A stretch of 64,000 bases of DNA, taken from NCBI RefSeq assembly GCF_003097355.1, contig NZ_PYUI01000002.1:124001-188000 (forward strand), in the 5' to 3' direction. The notes under the pieces were generated by a model that worked only from the letters and a program-made list of their open reading frames with translations, did not search any database and was not told the DNA's origin. Origin of the DNA: Arthrobacter sp. H-02-3 (GTDB lineage: Bacteria > Actinomycetota > Actinomycetes > Actinomycetales > Micrococcaceae). Positions 50,908-59,966 of the stretch are shown piece after piece (positions within the stretch are counted from its first letter, which is position 1; every line of letters begins with the position of its first letter). The translations under genes and the position numbers were made by a program.

Positions 50908-51690
50908 ATGAACCCACACACAGCGTCCACACCGGGCAGCACCGCTCTCATCACGGGCGCAACAGCTGGCCTCGGCGCCGAGTTCGCCCGCCAGCTTGCA
51001 GAGCAGGGCCACCGCGTCGTGCTCGTGGCCCGCGACGCCGGTCGCCTCGCGGCCACTGCCGCGGAGCTGGAGAACCGGTACGGGTCCCCGGCGGAGACGA
51101 TCGCCGCGGACCTGACGGACGACGCCGGGATCGCCGCCGTCGTCGCGCGCCTCGCTGATCCCGCCCGGCCCGTGGAAATCCTGGTCAACAACGCGGGAAT
51201 CGGGTTGCTGCGGTCGTTCGAGGACAACGACATTGCCGAGGAGAAGCGGCACCTGAAACTTCATGTTGAAACCGCCATGGAGCTGACCCATGCCGCCCTG
51301 CAGGGCATGCTCGCCCGGCAGTCCGGCAGGATCATCAACGTCGCCAGCGTGGCGGCCTTCCTGCCCCGCGGCACATACTCGGCGGCGAAGGCGTGGCTGC
51401 TGAGTTTCTCGCGCTGGGCCAATATGGCCTACGCGGCGCGCGGGGTGCAGGTCACTGCCGTGTGCCCCGGCTTCACCCACACGGAGTTCCACGACCGGAT
51501 GGGGATGGACAAGACCGTGGCGCCGCGCTGGATGTGGCTCGAGGCCCGCCAGGTGGTCAGCGAGGCCCTGGCCGATAACGCCAAGGGCAAGGCCGTCTCG
51601 ATTCCCAGCAGGCGCTACAAGGTCCTGACATCGGTTTCGCGGGTGCTCCCGTCGCGGCTCGTCGCCGGACCGCCGCGCCGCGCGAAGTAA
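50908..51690 (+). CDS. Short-chain dehydrogenase/reductase
   Basis: 260-residue SDR. TGATAGLGAEFA is the NAD(P)-binding motif, NNAGIG the structural motif, and catalytic Ser (NVASVAAF) with Tyr/Lys in YSAAKAW are intact. Substrate unknown. Its 3' end overlaps the convergent FUSC gene by 76 bases; the SDR reading frame is the better conserved there. Confidence 0.92.
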   Translation: MNPHTASTPGSTALITGATAGLGAEFARQLAEQGHRVVLVARDAGRLAATAAELENRYGSPAETIAADLTDDAGIAAVVARLADPARPVEILVNNAGIGLLRSFEDNDIAEEKRHLKLHVETAMELTHAALQGMLARQSGRIINVASVAAFLPRGTYSAAKAWLLSFSRWANMAYAARGVQVTAVCPGFTHTEFHDRMGMDKTVAPRWMWLEARQVVSEALADNAKGKAVSIPSRRYKVLTSVSRVLPSRLVAGPPRRAK

Positions 51691-52787
51691 GAGCGGCGGG
51701 TTCCTCCGGGGCCGGCCGCGCGACCGTGCCGGATCAGTCTGGGCCGGATCAGTCCGGGCCGGATCAGTACGACGACGAGGATCCCGACGGCAGCGCCCAC
51801 CAGCGTCTCGACGGCCCGTTCGGACACCAGGACCTGCGGGTCGGCCGGCGCCGCAAGCTGTCCGATGAGCAGGATCACCGGGGTGAAGGAGATCATGGCG
51901 AGGCCGTAGTGCCGGGTCATGAACAGCTCCGTGCTGAACTGCAGGACGATCACGAGGCAGGCCATGACGGCAGCCGCCTGGCCGGGGAAGGCCTGCAGCG
52001 GTGATCCCGGCCAGGGGAACAAGACGGCTGCCACCACCACGAGGCCCAGGAGTGTGCCGACGATCCTGTGGATGCCGCGGTACACGCTGCTGGGCAGATC
52101 CGCCCCGGCAAGCGGCACCGCGGCGGCGGCCATGGCCCAGTGCGGGTGGCCGCTGCCGCTGAGGACACCGATGGCCCCGGCTGCGCCGACGGCGCTGACG
52201 TAGCGGGCGGCGTGAAGCCACGCGGCCCGGCGGCGTTCCCCGCGCAGTACCGTGACATCCCGCCGCCGGCCGCGCTGCCAGGTCCGGCCCCGGAACCAGC
52301 CGACAAAGCCGACGGCGATCGAGAACGCGGCCGACCCGGCGGCGATGAGGACGGCGGCATGCCAGGGGACGGTGGCGGGAACGGACGCGCACGCCCCCAG
52401 CGCCAGGATCCCGAAGAAGGGCCCGGCCGGTTTCAGGGTGGTCCTGTCCGCGAACAGCGACCCGGCGCCGGCGAACACGGCCTCCGTGATCACCAGCGCC
52501 CACGAGTGGATGTGATGGACCGAGAGAAGGACTCCCGTTCCTACGCCGGTGAGCAGCAGGACAGCCGCCTGGCCTTGGTGCCGCAGCCGGAGCTGATGGG
52601 GCTCGGTGCGGCCGTACATGCCGGTCAGTGCGCCGAAGACGGCGTAGGCGATCAGCTCCGGGCGCCCGCTTGCCAGCAGCGCGAGGGACGGCACGGCGAC
52701 GCTGATCGCCACCCGCCACGCCGACACGTGGTCTTTGTTGGCCGGGGCCAGGCTGTGCAGCGAACGCACGTGGCGCTGCAGGGACAT
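51615..52787 (-). CDS. FUSC-family membrane protein
   Basis: 390-residue protein with two clusters of hydrophobic helices: about 25-150 (SVAVPSLALLASGRPELIAYAVFGALTG, VITEAVFAGAGSLFA, ILALGACASVPATVPWHAAVLIAAGSAAFSIAVGFVGW) and 190-345 (AAGAIGVLSGSG, VVVAAVLFPWPG, LIGQLAAP...), with a basic loop between. This is the FUSC type of efflux-like protein. The last 35 residues, rich in Arg/Gly/Thr, overlap the SDR gene and may not be conserved. Confidence 0.75.
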   Translation of the reverse strand: MSLQRHVRSLHSLAPANKDHVSAWRVAISVAVPSLALLASGRPELIAYAVFGALTGMYGRTEPHQLRLRHQGQAAVLLLTGVGTGVLLSVHHIHSWALVITEAVFAGAGSLFADRTTLKPAGPFFGILALGACASVPATVPWHAAVLIAAGSAAFSIAVGFVGWFRGRTWQRGRRRDVTVLRGERRRAAWLHAARYVSAVGAAGAIGVLSGSGHPHWAMAAAAVPLAGADLPSSVYRGIHRIVGTLLGLVVVAAVLFPWPGSPLQAFPGQAAAVMACLVIVLQFSTELFMTRHYGLAMISFTPVILLIGQLAAPADPQVLVSERAVETLVGAAVGILVVVLIRPGLIRPRLIRHGRAAGPGGTRRSYFARRGGPATSRDGSTRETDVRTL

Positions 52788-52869
52788 GAGACTGCCTCTC
52801 GGCTTTCTCCGGGGTTTCCCCGGGTTCTCCGGGATTCCCCGGGGGTTGATCGGAGGGCGGACACGCCTA

Positions 52870-52918
52870 AGGCCTGTTCCGTATGGATCCCCAACGGGTA
52901 AGCATACGGAACAGGCCT
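52870..52918. terminator. Hairpin between FUSC and MHS transporter genes
   Basis: Perfect 16-bp inverted repeat (52870-52885, 52903-52918) around a 17-base loop, downstream of the MHS gene on the minus strand. No T tract. Confidence 0.7.
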
Positions 52919-52976
52919 CAAAGGGCGGGGCTGTTACGGAGTCCGGACTAATGCTGCCGGCCCGGGGCGGGCCGGA

Positions 52977-54581
52977 CTAGGCCCGAGCCGGGACTTTCCC
53001 GGCGTCGACGCGCCCTGCTGCCGAGTCTGCGGCCGGGGCCGGGACCATCGGCATGTCCATGTGCTCGAGGTCGATCAGCGGGTTTTCGTCCTGTGTCGCG
53101 ACCAGTTCGCGGGCCTCGGCCTGGGTGTCCACGCTCGGCATGGAGCCCGGGAGCGGCATCTGGGCGGACTCCTTGAGGAAGTAGATCGCCACTGCGCCGA
53201 TCGCCGAGGTGGCCATCAGGTAGTAGGCCGGCATCATGTCGTTGCCGGTTGCATTGATGAGGGCGGCCACGATGAACGGCGTGGTGCCGCCGAAGATGGC
53301 CACGGAGAAGTTGTACGCGATGCCCATGGCGCCGTAGCGGCTGGCCGTCGGGAACTGGGCCGGCAGGGCAGAGGCCAGGTTGGCCACGTAGAAGGTCACC
53401 GGGAAGGCAATCAGGGAGAGGCCGGCCAGGGTGGACCAGATTTCGCCGATGCCGATGAGCAGGAACGCCGGGGTAGCCAGGACAACCGTGCTGATGGCAC
53501 CGATCCACAGCACGGGGCGGCGGCCGATCCGGTCAGAGAGCTTGCCGGTCAGCGGGATGCACAGGCTCATGATGACCAGTACGGGGATGGTCAGCAGCGT
53601 GCCGTGCAGCTCGTCGTAGCCCTTGGACTCCGTGAGGTACGTCGGCATGTAGGAGGTCAGGGCGTAGCCGGCGGTGTTTGCCGCCGCGACCAGGATCATC
53701 GCCACGATCAGGGAGCGCCAGTACGCCTTCACGATGCCCACCGGGCCCTTGGAGGCTGCGGCGTCCGAGGCGGTGGCGTCCTTGGCCAGGTTTTCCTGGG
53801 CATCCAGGGTGGCCTGGAACTGCGGGGATTCCTCGATCTTGCTCCGGAAGTACACGGCGATCAGGCCGAGCGGACCGGCAAGCAGGAACGGAATGCGCCA
53901 GCCCCACTGCTCCATGGTGTCCTGGCCGAGGGTCAGTTGCAGCACCGAAACGAGTGCCGCGCCAAGGGCGAAGCCGAGGTAGCTGCCCATGTCCAGGAAG
54001 CTGGCGAAGAATCCGCGCCGCTTGTCCGGGGCGTACTCGCTGACGAAGGTGGTGGCACCGGCGTATTCGCCGCCGGTGGAAAAGCCCTGGATGACCTTGA
54101 ACAGGACCAGCAGGACCGCGGCCCAGATGCCGATCTGGGCATAGCCGGGCAGGAGCCCGACGGCGAAGGTGCTGGCGGCCATGATCATCAGGGTCGCGGC
54201 GAGCACCTTCTGGCGGCCTACCTTGTCGCCGAGCCAGCCGAACACGACGCCGCCGAGGGGGCGGGCGATGAAGGTGGCGGCAAAGGTTCCCAGCAGGAAC
54301 AGGGTCTGGACGGACTTGTCCGCGTCCGGCAGGAACACCGGTCCCATGGTGGTGATCAGGTAGCCGAACACGCCGACGTCGTACCATTCCATGGTGTTAC
54401 CCACGATGGTGCCGCCGAGCGCTTTCTTGAGCATCGGCTGGTCGACAACGTTGACGTCGGACTCACGGAGTCGACGGCGACGCAGCTTTGGTTTCTTCGC
54501 ACCGTTGGGTGCCACTTGGTTGGTTCCGCTGGCGTTCAAAACGCCTGCTGAAGAGTCGGTCATGCTTCGGTCTGTGGGCAT
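52977..54581 (-). CDS. MHS-family (ProP/ShiA-like) major facilitator transporter
   Basis: 534-residue 12-helix transporter. Motifs: GNTMEWYDVGVFGY at helix 1, GWLGDKVGRQKVL between helices 2 and 3, GFSTGGEYAGATTFVSEYAPDKRRGFFAS, and a loop around residues 260-290. These are typical of metabolite:proton symporters such as proline/betaine or shikimate carriers. The substrate cannot be told. A basic N-terminal tail of about 40 residues precedes the domain. ATG 54581 has AGGAG upstream; ATG 54605 does not. Confidence 0.9.
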   Translation of the reverse strand: MPTDRSMTDSSAGVLNASGTNQVAPNGAKKPKLRRRRLRESDVNVVDQPMLKKALGGTIVGNTMEWYDVGVFGYLITTMGPVFLPDADKSVQTLFLLGTFAATFIARPLGGVVFGWLGDKVGRQKVLAATLMIMAASTFAVGLLPGYAQIGIWAAVLLVLFKVIQGFSTGGEYAGATTFVSEYAPDKRRGFFASFLDMGSYLGFALGAALVSVLQLTLGQDTMEQWGWRIPFLLAGPLGLIAVYFRSKIEESPQFQATLDAQENLAKDATASDAAASKGPVGIVKAYWRSLIVAMILVAAANTAGYALTSYMPTYLTESKGYDELHGTLLTIPVLVIMSLCIPLTGKLSDRIGRRPVLWIGAISTVVLATPAFLLIGIGEIWSTLAGLSLIAFPVTFYVANLASALPAQFPTASRYGAMGIAYNFSVAIFGGTTPFIVAALINATGNDMMPAYYLMATSAIGAVAIYFLKESAQMPLPGSMPSVDTQAEARELVATQDENPLIDLEHMDMPMVPAPAADSAAGRVDAGKVPARA

Positions 54582-54952
54582 TTGGGCCACTCCTATGGAG
54601 GTCATTTGCTTGCGACTTGTAGCTGCCCCGCTCTGGGCAGGCTTTCAATTTTACGGGATTTCTCTGGAGTTTCCGAGTTCGGTGCCGTATCATCCGGCAT
54701 TTGAGGTTCTATTTGGGGGCAATTGTCCATATTCTTTTGCCCTGTTTCACCGCGCGGTTACTGGGAACCGGCACTGCCCGCGGTGCCGCGGCCAAAATTT
54801 TCCTCACCACCCCCCGCAAACGCTTGTTCTTGGGCCGGATTCAGGCCGAAGGAAAGTCCGCCGGCACCTGCTACAGACATCTCATCCCTGCAGTCCTACG
54901 ATTGATGAACACTTCATTTCACAGCGGTTATATGCAGCGGAAAGGAAGATCG
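54582..54952. other. Low-GC stretch before a small ORF
   Basis: 371 bases containing promoters for the MHS gene and the small ORF at 54953. The segment from 54640 to 54780 is unusually AT-rich for this genome. No gene or repeat is evident. Confidence 0.4.
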
Positions 54953-55210
54953 ATGGCGGATCATCAGTTCGGAGAAGAAATCGAGCCCGAGGTTGCGAGC
55001 CATCTGGCGCAGTCGATGGATGAGGCTCCCGGACCGGAGGCCTTGCACCACGTTCCCCCGGCGGCAGCGCAAGGACAGCAATGGCCGGACGGCAGCGGCA
55101 AACACCGTCATCCCAAGGACCGTGACACCACTCGCGGACGGCAAGGCCAGCAAGTGGCCGACGCGGCAATCCACCGGCAGAGCCGTCCGCAGATGCCCCA
55201 CCACGACTAA
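54953..55210 (+). CDS. Short acidic/His-rich protein, unknown
   Basis: 85-residue hydrophilic protein beginning MADHQFGEEIEPEVASHLAQSMDEAPG, with AAAGGAAGA before the ATG. Low-complexity, His/Gln/Arg-rich C-terminus (SRPQMPHHD). No fold or family recognised. Its stop overlaps the convergent ligD end by four bases. Genuine coding is likely but unproven. Confidence 0.55.
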   Translation: MADHQFGEEIEPEVASHLAQSMDEAPGPEALHHVPPAAAQGQQWPDGSGKHRHPKDRDTTRGRQGQQVADAAIHRQSRPQMPHHD

Positions 55211-57843
55211 GGTCCCGCGGCAGGACCGGCGACAGGTTCGACCACGACGTCGGCTGGCGTCTTATCCAGGCGCCAGCCGCGCCACACCGGGTGCCGCAGC
55301 TTCCCGCCCCCGGTCCAATCCCCGTAGCTGACCTCGCCGACGAGTTTTGCACTCACCCAATGCGCGTCTGCGGCATCGGCGTCCGGCACCTCCCGGAACG
55401 GGGATGTCTTCCGGGGCAGGGCGTCCAGTTGTTGCCGGAGTTCCTTCAGCTCGCGGGTGCTGAAGCCGCTGCCCACGCGCCCCACGTACCGGAGCTTCGA
55501 GCCATCCGGGATCCCCAGCAGCAACGAGCCCACGGATTCCCGACGCTCGCCGTTTCCGGTCCGCCAGCCGCCCACCACCACTTCCTGGGTCCGCTCAAGC
55601 TTGAGCTTGAGCCAGGACCGGCTACGCTGGCCGACATAGCGGCCGTCCGTGCGCTTGGCCATGACCCCCTCCAGTCCCAGCTCAGCGACGCTTTCCAGGA
55701 TGTGCCTGACGCTGATTTTGTGCGCGTCGCCGGCGTCGATCACGCCGGAGAGCTCGATGTGGGCGCCGGAGGGGCGGAAGAAGCGCTCGAGCCGGAGCCG
55801 GCGCTCGCTGAGCGGCAGGGGCCGCAGGTCCTCGCCGGCGTCGAAGAGGAGATCGAACAACATCAGCCGCACCGGAGTCGAGTCCTGCGCTTTTGCGACG
55901 TCGGCGGCCTTCGTCAGTTTCATGCGGCCCTGCAGCAGGCCGAAGTCCGGCCGGCCCGTGCGCCCGACGGCTATGATCTCGCCGTCCGCGACGAAGTCCT
56001 GTTCCGGCCAGAGGGGCCGGTCCGTCAGTTCCGGGTAGCTCGCGGACATGTCGTTGCCGTTGCGGCTGACGAGCCTGACGGTCGTGGCATCGCCGATGAC
56101 CAGGGCCCGGACGCCATCCCACTTGAGCTCAACCTGCCAGTCCTTGTCGGCGAGGTCGGCAGCGGTCCCGGCGCTGGCCAGCATGGGGCTGAAGCCGGAG
56201 ACATCGGGTGCCGGTGCAGGGTCCGGGACCTGTGCCCGGCCTGGTGGCGGATCAAGTCCCGGGGCCGCCGGCTGCCCGGGGGAGCCGCCGGGCGCAGCCT
56301 CCTGCCCGCCGTCGGGCGCGGCGTCCTGTCCTGTCTCTTGGTCTGCGGGCGCTGCTGTCCGGTGCCCCGTGTGCGGCCCCGCCGGGTCCATCAGGTGGAT
56401 GAGCCACTGGTCGTCGGCCTGGCCGGTGTGAATCAGGGCGAACCTGCGGGTGCCGCCGAGGCCGCCGCCTTCCGCGCCGGTCAGCGTGGCAATGACCTCC
56501 TTGCCGGCGATCCACTTTTCGCAGTCGTAGTAGCCGCGGTCCCAGACGCTGACCGTCCCGGCGCCGTACTGGCCTTTGGGAATGACACCCTCGAAGTCCG
56601 CGTAGTCCAGCGGATGGTCCTCGGTCTGGACCGCGAGGTGGTTGGTGGCCTTGCTGGTGGGGACGCCCTTGGGCAACGCCCAGGACACCAGCACGCCGTC
56701 GCGTTCAAGGCGGAAGTCGTAGTGCAGCCGGCTGGCGTGGTGCTCCTGGATGACAAACGACTCCCGCAGCGGACCGGCGCCAGCGACGGTGCCGGCGGCG
56801 CGGGCGTCCGCCGCGAAGGGTTCGGGGGTGGAGTTCGCGTCCCGCTTCGCGCGGTAAGACTCAAGCCGGGGATCGGCGGCGCTGCCGCCTGAGACCGCGG
56901 CGAACGGGTCCTTGCCGGACTGCACGCGCTTCATGACCTCGTGGTAGTCCAGCTGGCGCAGGGACGCCGAGCTGAGCTCCCGCCAGGTCCGCGGCGCCGC
57001 CACGGTGGGCCGCAGCCGCCCGCGCAGCGAATAGGGCGCGATCGTCGTCTTCGCCGCGCTGTTCTGGCTCCAGTCGACCAGGACCTTCCCGGTGCGAAGG
57101 GTCTTTTTCATGTCGCTGACCACCAGGTCCGGATGGTCCGCTTCCAGGGCGCGGGCCAGTTCATGGGCGAAGTCCGAGATCTGCTCAGAGCCCCGGGTTC
57201 CGTCCAGCGCGGCGTAGAGATGGATGCCCTTGCTTCCGCTGGTCACGGGGACGGGGTCCAGGCCGACGTCCTGCAGGATGGCGCGGGCCAGTTTGGCCAC
57301 TTCCGCGCATTCGGCCAGCCCGGCCCCGTCGCCGGGGTCCAGGTCCAGCACCATCCGGTCCGGCGGCAGGGCTCGGCCGTGCGAATCCACCCGCCACTGG
57401 GGGACATGGATTTCGAGGGCGGCGATCTGGGCGAGCCAGGCGAGGGTGGCGGCATCGTTGACCAGGGGGTACTGGTTCGTGTGCTCTTTGTGCTTGATGG
57501 CCGCCCGGGAAATCCAGCCGGGTGCCGATTCGTCCAGATTTTTCTGGAAGAACACTTGCCCCGGCTCCTCGGCCGTTCCCACGCCGTGGACCCAGCGTTT
57601 CCGGGTGGCCGGCCGGTTCCGGACCGCCGGGATCAGCACCGGCGCGACGGCGGCGTAGTAGGCCAGAACGTCTGCCTTGGTGGTGCCGGTTTCCGGGTAC
57701 ATGACCTTGTCCAGATTGGTCAGGACGAGCTCGCGGCCCTCCACGAGGACCCGTTGCCGGCCGTTTGCCGGGGGCGTGTTTTCCCGCTGGGCATCCCGCC
57801 CGGCGGCCGGCTGCTCGTCCGGCTGCGTGGTTCGCTCAGCCAA
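55207..57843 (-). CDS. ligD: Multifunctional ATP-dependent DNA ligase LigD (POL-PE-LIG)
   Basis: 878-residue NHEJ enzyme with three domains in the mycobacterial order. Polymerase about 25-305: TNLDKVMYPETGTTKADVLAYY, catalytic DxD in LDLDPGDGAG. Phosphoesterase about 360-500: FVIQEHHASRLHYDFRLERDG and DYADFEGVIPKGQYGAGTVSVWD. Ligase about 565-870: adenylation Lys in ELKWDGVRALV. A Pro/Gly/Gln-rich linker joins PE and ligase. It starts with TTG, with GGAGGTG upstream. It is divergent from ku, 40 bases apart. Confidence 0.96.
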   Translation of the reverse strand: MAERTTQPDEQPAAGRDAQRENTPPANGRQRVLVEGRELVLTNLDKVMYPETGTTKADVLAYYAAVAPVLIPAVRNRPATRKRWVHGVGTAEEPGQVFFQKNLDESAPGWISRAAIKHKEHTNQYPLVNDAATLAWLAQIAALEIHVPQWRVDSHGRALPPDRMVLDLDPGDGAGLAECAEVAKLARAILQDVGLDPVPVTSGSKGIHLYAALDGTRGSEQISDFAHELARALEADHPDLVVSDMKKTLRTGKVLVDWSQNSAAKTTIAPYSLRGRLRPTVAAPRTWRELSSASLRQLDYHEVMKRVQSGKDPFAAVSGGSAADPRLESYRAKRDANSTPEPFAADARAAGTVAGAGPLRESFVIQEHHASRLHYDFRLERDGVLVSWALPKGVPTSKATNHLAVQTEDHPLDYADFEGVIPKGQYGAGTVSVWDRGYYDCEKWIAGKEVIATLTGAEGGGLGGTRRFALIHTGQADDQWLIHLMDPAGPHTGHRTAAPADQETGQDAAPDGGQEAAPGGSPGQPAAPGLDPPPGRAQVPDPAPAPDVSGFSPMLASAGTAADLADKDWQVELKWDGVRALVIGDATTVRLVSRNGNDMSASYPELTDRPLWPEQDFVADGEIIAVGRTGRPDFGLLQGRMKLTKAADVAKAQDSTPVRLMLFDLLFDAGEDLRPLPLSERRLRLERFFRPSGAHIELSGVIDAGDAHKISVRHILESVAELGLEGVMAKRTDGRYVGQRSRSWLKLKLERTQEVVVGGWRTGNGERRESVGSLLLGIPDGSKLRYVGRVGSGFSTRELKELRQQLDALPRKTSPFREVPDADAADAHWVSAKLVGEVSYGDWTGGGKLRHPVWRGWRLDKTPADVVVEPVAGPAAGP

Positions 57844-57883
57844 CAGTCTTCACCTCCGAACCGCTCTGGTGTTCACTAGTCCC

Positions 57884-58915
57884 ATGAGAGCCATCTGGAA
57901 GGGCGCGATCGCATTCGGGCTGGTCAACGTCCCCGTCAAGGTCTACAGCGCCACTGAGGACCACGACATCAGCCTGCACCAAGTCCACAACGCCGACGGC
58001 GGACGGATCCGCTACCAGCGCCGCTGCGAGGTCTGCAGCAAGATCATCGACTACGAGGACATCGACAAGGCCTATGAAGACGACGGCCGCACAGTGATCC
58101 TGACCCGGGAGGAACTGAAATCCATCCCCGCGGAGAACAGCCACGAGATCGACGTCGTGCAGTTCGTCCCGGCGGACCAGCTCGATCCCATCATGTTCGA
58201 GAAGAGCTACTACCTGGAACCGGACTCCAAGTCGCCCAAGGCCTATGTGCTGTTGCGCCGGGCCCTCGAGGACACCGACCGGGTGGCGATCGTCCAGTTT
58301 GCGCTGCGGGAAAAGACCAGGCTGGGGGCCCTGCGGATCCGCGGCGACATCCTGATGCTGCAGTCGCTGCTCTGGGCCGACGAAGTGCGCGAGGCCAGCT
58401 TCCCGGCCCTCGAAACCTCGATCCGCATCTCCGCCCAGGAACGCGAAATGTCCGCCGCCCTGGTGGATTCGATGGCCGCGGACTTTGACCCCGAACAGTT
58501 CACGGACGACTACCAGCTCCAGCTCCGCCAGCTCATCGACGCGAAGCTGGAGAAGGGGGAGTCCCTGGACACCGAAGAAACGTTTGGCGCCGCCGCTGCC
58601 GAAACCGGCACCGGCGAAGTGATTGACCTGATGGAGGCCCTCAAACGGAGCCTGGAGAAGAAGCGCGGAGGTGGTACGGCGGCTACCGGGAGCGGGTCGA
58701 AGACCGCGGTCGAGGCGCCGGCCAAGGCACCGGCCGGGGCCGTCTCCAAGGCTGCCGCCCCCAAGGCTGCCGCCAAGAAGACCCGCGAAGGCGGCGCCAC
58801 TGAAAGCAGCGCCGGCGAAAGCCGGGCCGCCACTGCGAAGGGCGCGGCGCCTAAGGCGGCTCCCAAAGCGACACCATCCAAGACCACGGCGGCAAGGGCG
58901 CGCAAGGGCGCCTGA
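57884..58915 (+). CDS. ku: Non-homologous end-joining protein Ku
   Basis: 343-residue DNA-end-binding protein, homodimeric in bacteria. The core reads AIWKGAIAFGLVNVPVKVYSATEDHD, RRCEVCSKIIDYEDIDKAYE and EKSYYLEPDSKSPKAY. The final 90 residues are a Lys/Ala/Pro-rich, repeat-like tail (AAPKAAAKKTREGG...) which in actinobacterial Ku proteins promotes DNA binding. ATG 57884 is the start; an open frame upstream only extends into the ligD promoter. Divergent with ligD, allowing shared control. Confidence 0.96.
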   Translation: MRAIWKGAIAFGLVNVPVKVYSATEDHDISLHQVHNADGGRIRYQRRCEVCSKIIDYEDIDKAYEDDGRTVILTREELKSIPAENSHEIDVVQFVPADQLDPIMFEKSYYLEPDSKSPKAYVLLRRALEDTDRVAIVQFALREKTRLGALRIRGDILMLQSLLWADEVREASFPALETSIRISAQEREMSAALVDSMAADFDPEQFTDDYQLQLRQLIDAKLEKGESLDTEETFGAAAAETGTGEVIDLMEALKRSLEKKRGGGTAATGSGSKTAVEAPAKAPAGAVSKAAAPKAAAKKTREGGATESSAGESRAATAKGAAPKAAPKATPSKTTAARARKGA

Positions 58916-58947
58916 GACCGTGGACAGGGATGCCGCGGCCATCAGAC

Positions 58948-59235
58948 TCAGGAGTTCCGCAGGGCGGAGATGAGCTCGCTCTTCTTCTTGGCCGAGTAGC
59001 CCTTGAGGCCGATCTCCTTGGCCCGTTCCTTGAGCTGCGGGACCGTCCAGTCCTCGTAGTCCCCGGCCTTGCCGCCCTTGCGGCCCACCGCGGACCGGCC
59101 GCGCTTCGCCGCCGCATTGGAGATCCGGGCGGCCTTCTGTTTTGATGCGCCGTCCTCGACCAGCTTCTCGAAGAGCTCGGGGTCCTTGATGCTCGGGCTC
59201 TCTGAACCGCGGGGTTCGCCCTTCTTCGTCGGCAT
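58948..59235 (-). CDS. Small Rho-N/SAP-like nucleic-acid-binding protein
   Basis: 95-residue basic protein. The first half (PTKKGEPRGSESPSIKDPELFEKLVEDGASKQKAARISNAAA) has a helical pattern seen in DUF7218-type proteins, and the second half (YEDWTVPQLKERAKEIGLKGYSAKKKSELISALRNS) is a Rho N-terminal/SAP-like motif that binds nucleic acid. It lies near the NHEJ genes; a role in DNA handling is inferred only. Confidence 0.82.
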   Translation of the reverse strand: MPTKKGEPRGSESPSIKDPELFEKLVEDGASKQKAARISNAAAKRGRSAVGRKGGKAGDYEDWTVPQLKERAKEIGLKGYSAKKKSELISALRNS

Positions 59236-59237
59236 GG

Positions 59238-59357
59238 CTACCGCTCCCGGGTCTCGTCAGCGGCCGGTCCGGCGGCGATCTCCCTGAACGGCGGCCGCCG
59301 GCGTCGGGTGGCCGGCGCAGCAACGTCCGCCCCGATGCTCTTTTGCACGCGTGTCAC
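59238..59357 (-). CDS. Possible 39-residue protein upstream of the Rho-N gene
   Basis: GTG at 59357 has a clear AGGAG 8 bases before it. It encodes 39 residues ending 2 bases before the ATG of the Rho-N/SAP-like protein gene, so the two would be coupled. The product is basic (TRRRRPPFREIAAG). No homologue recognised; it could be a leader peptide. Confidence 0.4.
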   Translation of the reverse strand: MTRVQKSIGADVAAPATRRRRPPFREIAAGPAADETRER

Positions 59358-59518
59358 GCGATCATCTCCTTCGGCTGGGAACCATTCCGCGACGGCCCGC
59401 GGACGCTGCCGCCGCGGATTCCAAACTAGCCGCGCCGCAAGGCGGTGACAAGCACTTACTAAGCCCGCTGACAACGATCGCGGATAGCGCACAGGGCCCC
59501 GGCGATGCCCGGGAACAC

Positions 59519-59560
59519 GAAGGCCCGGCGCGCCCCCTCGTCGGGGGCGGCCGGGCCTTC
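59519..59560 (-). terminator. Terminator after ptsH
   Basis: GAAGGCCCGG and CCGGGCCTTC, with an inner GCCCCC/GGGGGC pairing, form a long hairpin 53 bases past the ptsH stop. The T tract is weak. Confidence 0.7.
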
Positions 59561-59612
59561 TGATGCTGCTTGTTACTGCCGGGTGTCCGGGCGCAGGCGC
59601 CGGACGGTGCGG

Positions 59613-59894
59613 CTATTCGGCGTCGTGATCCGTCTCAAGGATCTGCACGAGGCGATCCAGGGCGGCGTCGGCGCCTTCGCCCTCGGCACGCAACACCACA
59701 ACCTCGCCGTGCGAAGCGCCCAGGCTCATCAGCGACAGGATGCTGGCGGCGTCCATGGCCTCGTCCTCCGGCTCGCCCAGGCGGGCGATCGTGATCTCGA
59801 GGTGGTCGAACTCGCCCGCAGCCTCGGCGAAGATGGCGGCCGGGCGGGCGTGCAGCCCGACGCGGCTGGCAATGGTGGCGTTACGTTCGGTCAT
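59613..59894 (-). CDS. ptsH: HPr-family phosphocarrier protein
   Basis: 93-residue HPr with phospho-accepting His15 in RVGLHARPAA and regulatory-site region ASILSLMSLGASHG; it is the last gene of the fru operon. It passes phosphate from Enzyme I to FruA. ATG has GGAGCAG upstream. The fruA gene ends 72 bases before it. Confidence 0.95.
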   Translation of the reverse strand: MTERNATIASRVGLHARPAAIFAEAAGEFDHLEITIARLGEPEDEAMDAASILSLMSLGASHGEVVVLRAEGEGADAALDRLVQILETDHDAE

Positions 59895-59966
59895 TTCTGC
59901 TCCTTGAAGTCAGCTTGGGTGTTTATCAGCTGTGAATATCTGCTTGGAAAGTCGCCCTGGACTGGC

